A DNA stretch of 64,000 bases. Origin: Cyclobacteriaceae bacterium (lineage in GTDB: Bacteria; Bacteroidota; Bacteroidia; Cytophagales; Cyclobacteriaceae). The stretch spans positions 270,672-334,671 of the forward strand of contig JANQEU010000069.1 of assembly GCA_028278225.1 (NCBI GenBank), read 5' to 3'. Every line of letters starts with the position of its first letter. The first letter of the stretch is position 1. The notes below the pieces were generated by a model, which was not told where the DNA came from, ran no database searches, and was given only the letters and a program-made list of their open reading frames with translations. Shown here piece by piece: positions 63,799-64,000 of the stretch. A program made the translations under genes and the position numbers.

Positions 63799-64000
63799 TG
63801 TCCTGAAATAGGTTTACACAATCTTAGAACAAATGAAGAGATATGTAAAGACCTATAAGAGCAAATGGCAGAATCGGTACACCGAAGAGTTCAAGCGAAG
63901 TGTTTGTGAGGAATTCCTGTCTGGAAATTTGACCTTAAGGGCCATGGAGCACAAACATGGGTTGGGTAACTCCCGACTGAATTATTGGCTGAAGGAATAC
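63799..64000 (+). mobile_element. Left end of an IS3-family-like insertion sequence (partial)
   Basis: A probable terminal repeat starts TGTCCTGAAATAGGTTTACA at 63799, and a transposase frame begins 34 bases later. The element continues beyond the window, so its right end and target duplication cannot be seen. It abuts the RloAB defence pair. Confidence 0.6.
63833..64000 (+). CDS. Transposase OrfA-like protein, N-terminal part
   Basis: 56 codons from ATG 63833 remain open to the window end. The protein has a basic start (MKRYVKTYKSKWQNRYTEEF) and a helix-turn-helix (LTLRAMEHKHGLGNSRLNYW) typical of IS3/IS911 OrfA DNA-binding proteins. The remainder and OrfB would lie downstream. Confidence 0.75.
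   Translation, partial: MKRYVKTYKSKWQNRYTEEFKRSVCEEFLSGNLTLRAMEHKHGLGNSRLNYWLKEY

Overview
The window looks like a chromosome segment of a Bacteroidota bacterium, most likely of the order Cytophagales. The reasons are the family content (long-form NusB, DUF4293, DUF3667, large paired FtsX permeases, a two-gene DUF4097 cluster behind an ECF sigma factor, a GH92 lipoprotein, eukaryote-type glycogen branching enzyme), many non-ATG starts and lipoproteins with a Cys lipobox. I saw no rRNA, tRNA or CRISPR array. Genus-level placement is not possible from what I can see.

Layout. 1-9.1 kb is mostly minus strand: a cut DUF1573-type lipoprotein, YtxH protein, NusB, leucine-type dehydrogenase, two convergent ABC exporter half-transporters that look like the halves of one heterodimer, TruA, DUF4293 and a MazF-type toxin with a ribbon-helix-helix antitoxin and its operator. 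9.2-18.3 kb holds HtpG, a MORN-like secreted protein, an acyltransferase coupled to a BASS transporter, a cadherin-like lipoprotein and an ECF sigma/anti-sigma/DUF4097 operon. 18.4-25.3 kb has glycogen branching enzyme, a giant FAD/Fe-S oxidoreductase and AMP nucleosidase. 25.3-31.7 kb holds a FAD oxidoreductase, a decayed copy of its 3' end, a MITE-like element and a sulfide:quinone reductase-TusE-DsrE operon, with PepE, OsmC and a hemolysin III protein next to it.

31.9-45 kb has a patatin/alpha-beta hydrolase pair, an unusual membrane protein with an HELGH metallopeptidase motif and a helix-hairpin-helix domain, DUF3667, a secreted amidohydrolase, a glycerol facilitator, a GH92 glycosidase, a decayed small gene and a six-repeat FG-GAP-like lipoprotein. 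A divergent control region with two identical palindromes (45.2 kb) leads to an M20 amidohydrolase. 47-60 kb has a potassium channel, a second MITE-like copy, threonine synthase-like enzyme with a LysR regulator, tandem FtsX permeases, EcsC, a CoA-binding protein, NhaD and a histidine kinase.

60.1-64 kb is an AT-rich accessory block: a tail-fibre-like protein flanked by a 54-bp direct repeat, an AbiL-type (RloA/RloB) defence pair and the left end of an IS3-type element that runs off the window. The least explained items are the 213-bp MITE-like element in two convergent gap sites, the duplicated 3' gene tail, the direct repeats around the tail-fibre gene, the paired palindromes at 45.2 kb and the metallopeptidase-HhH membrane protein.
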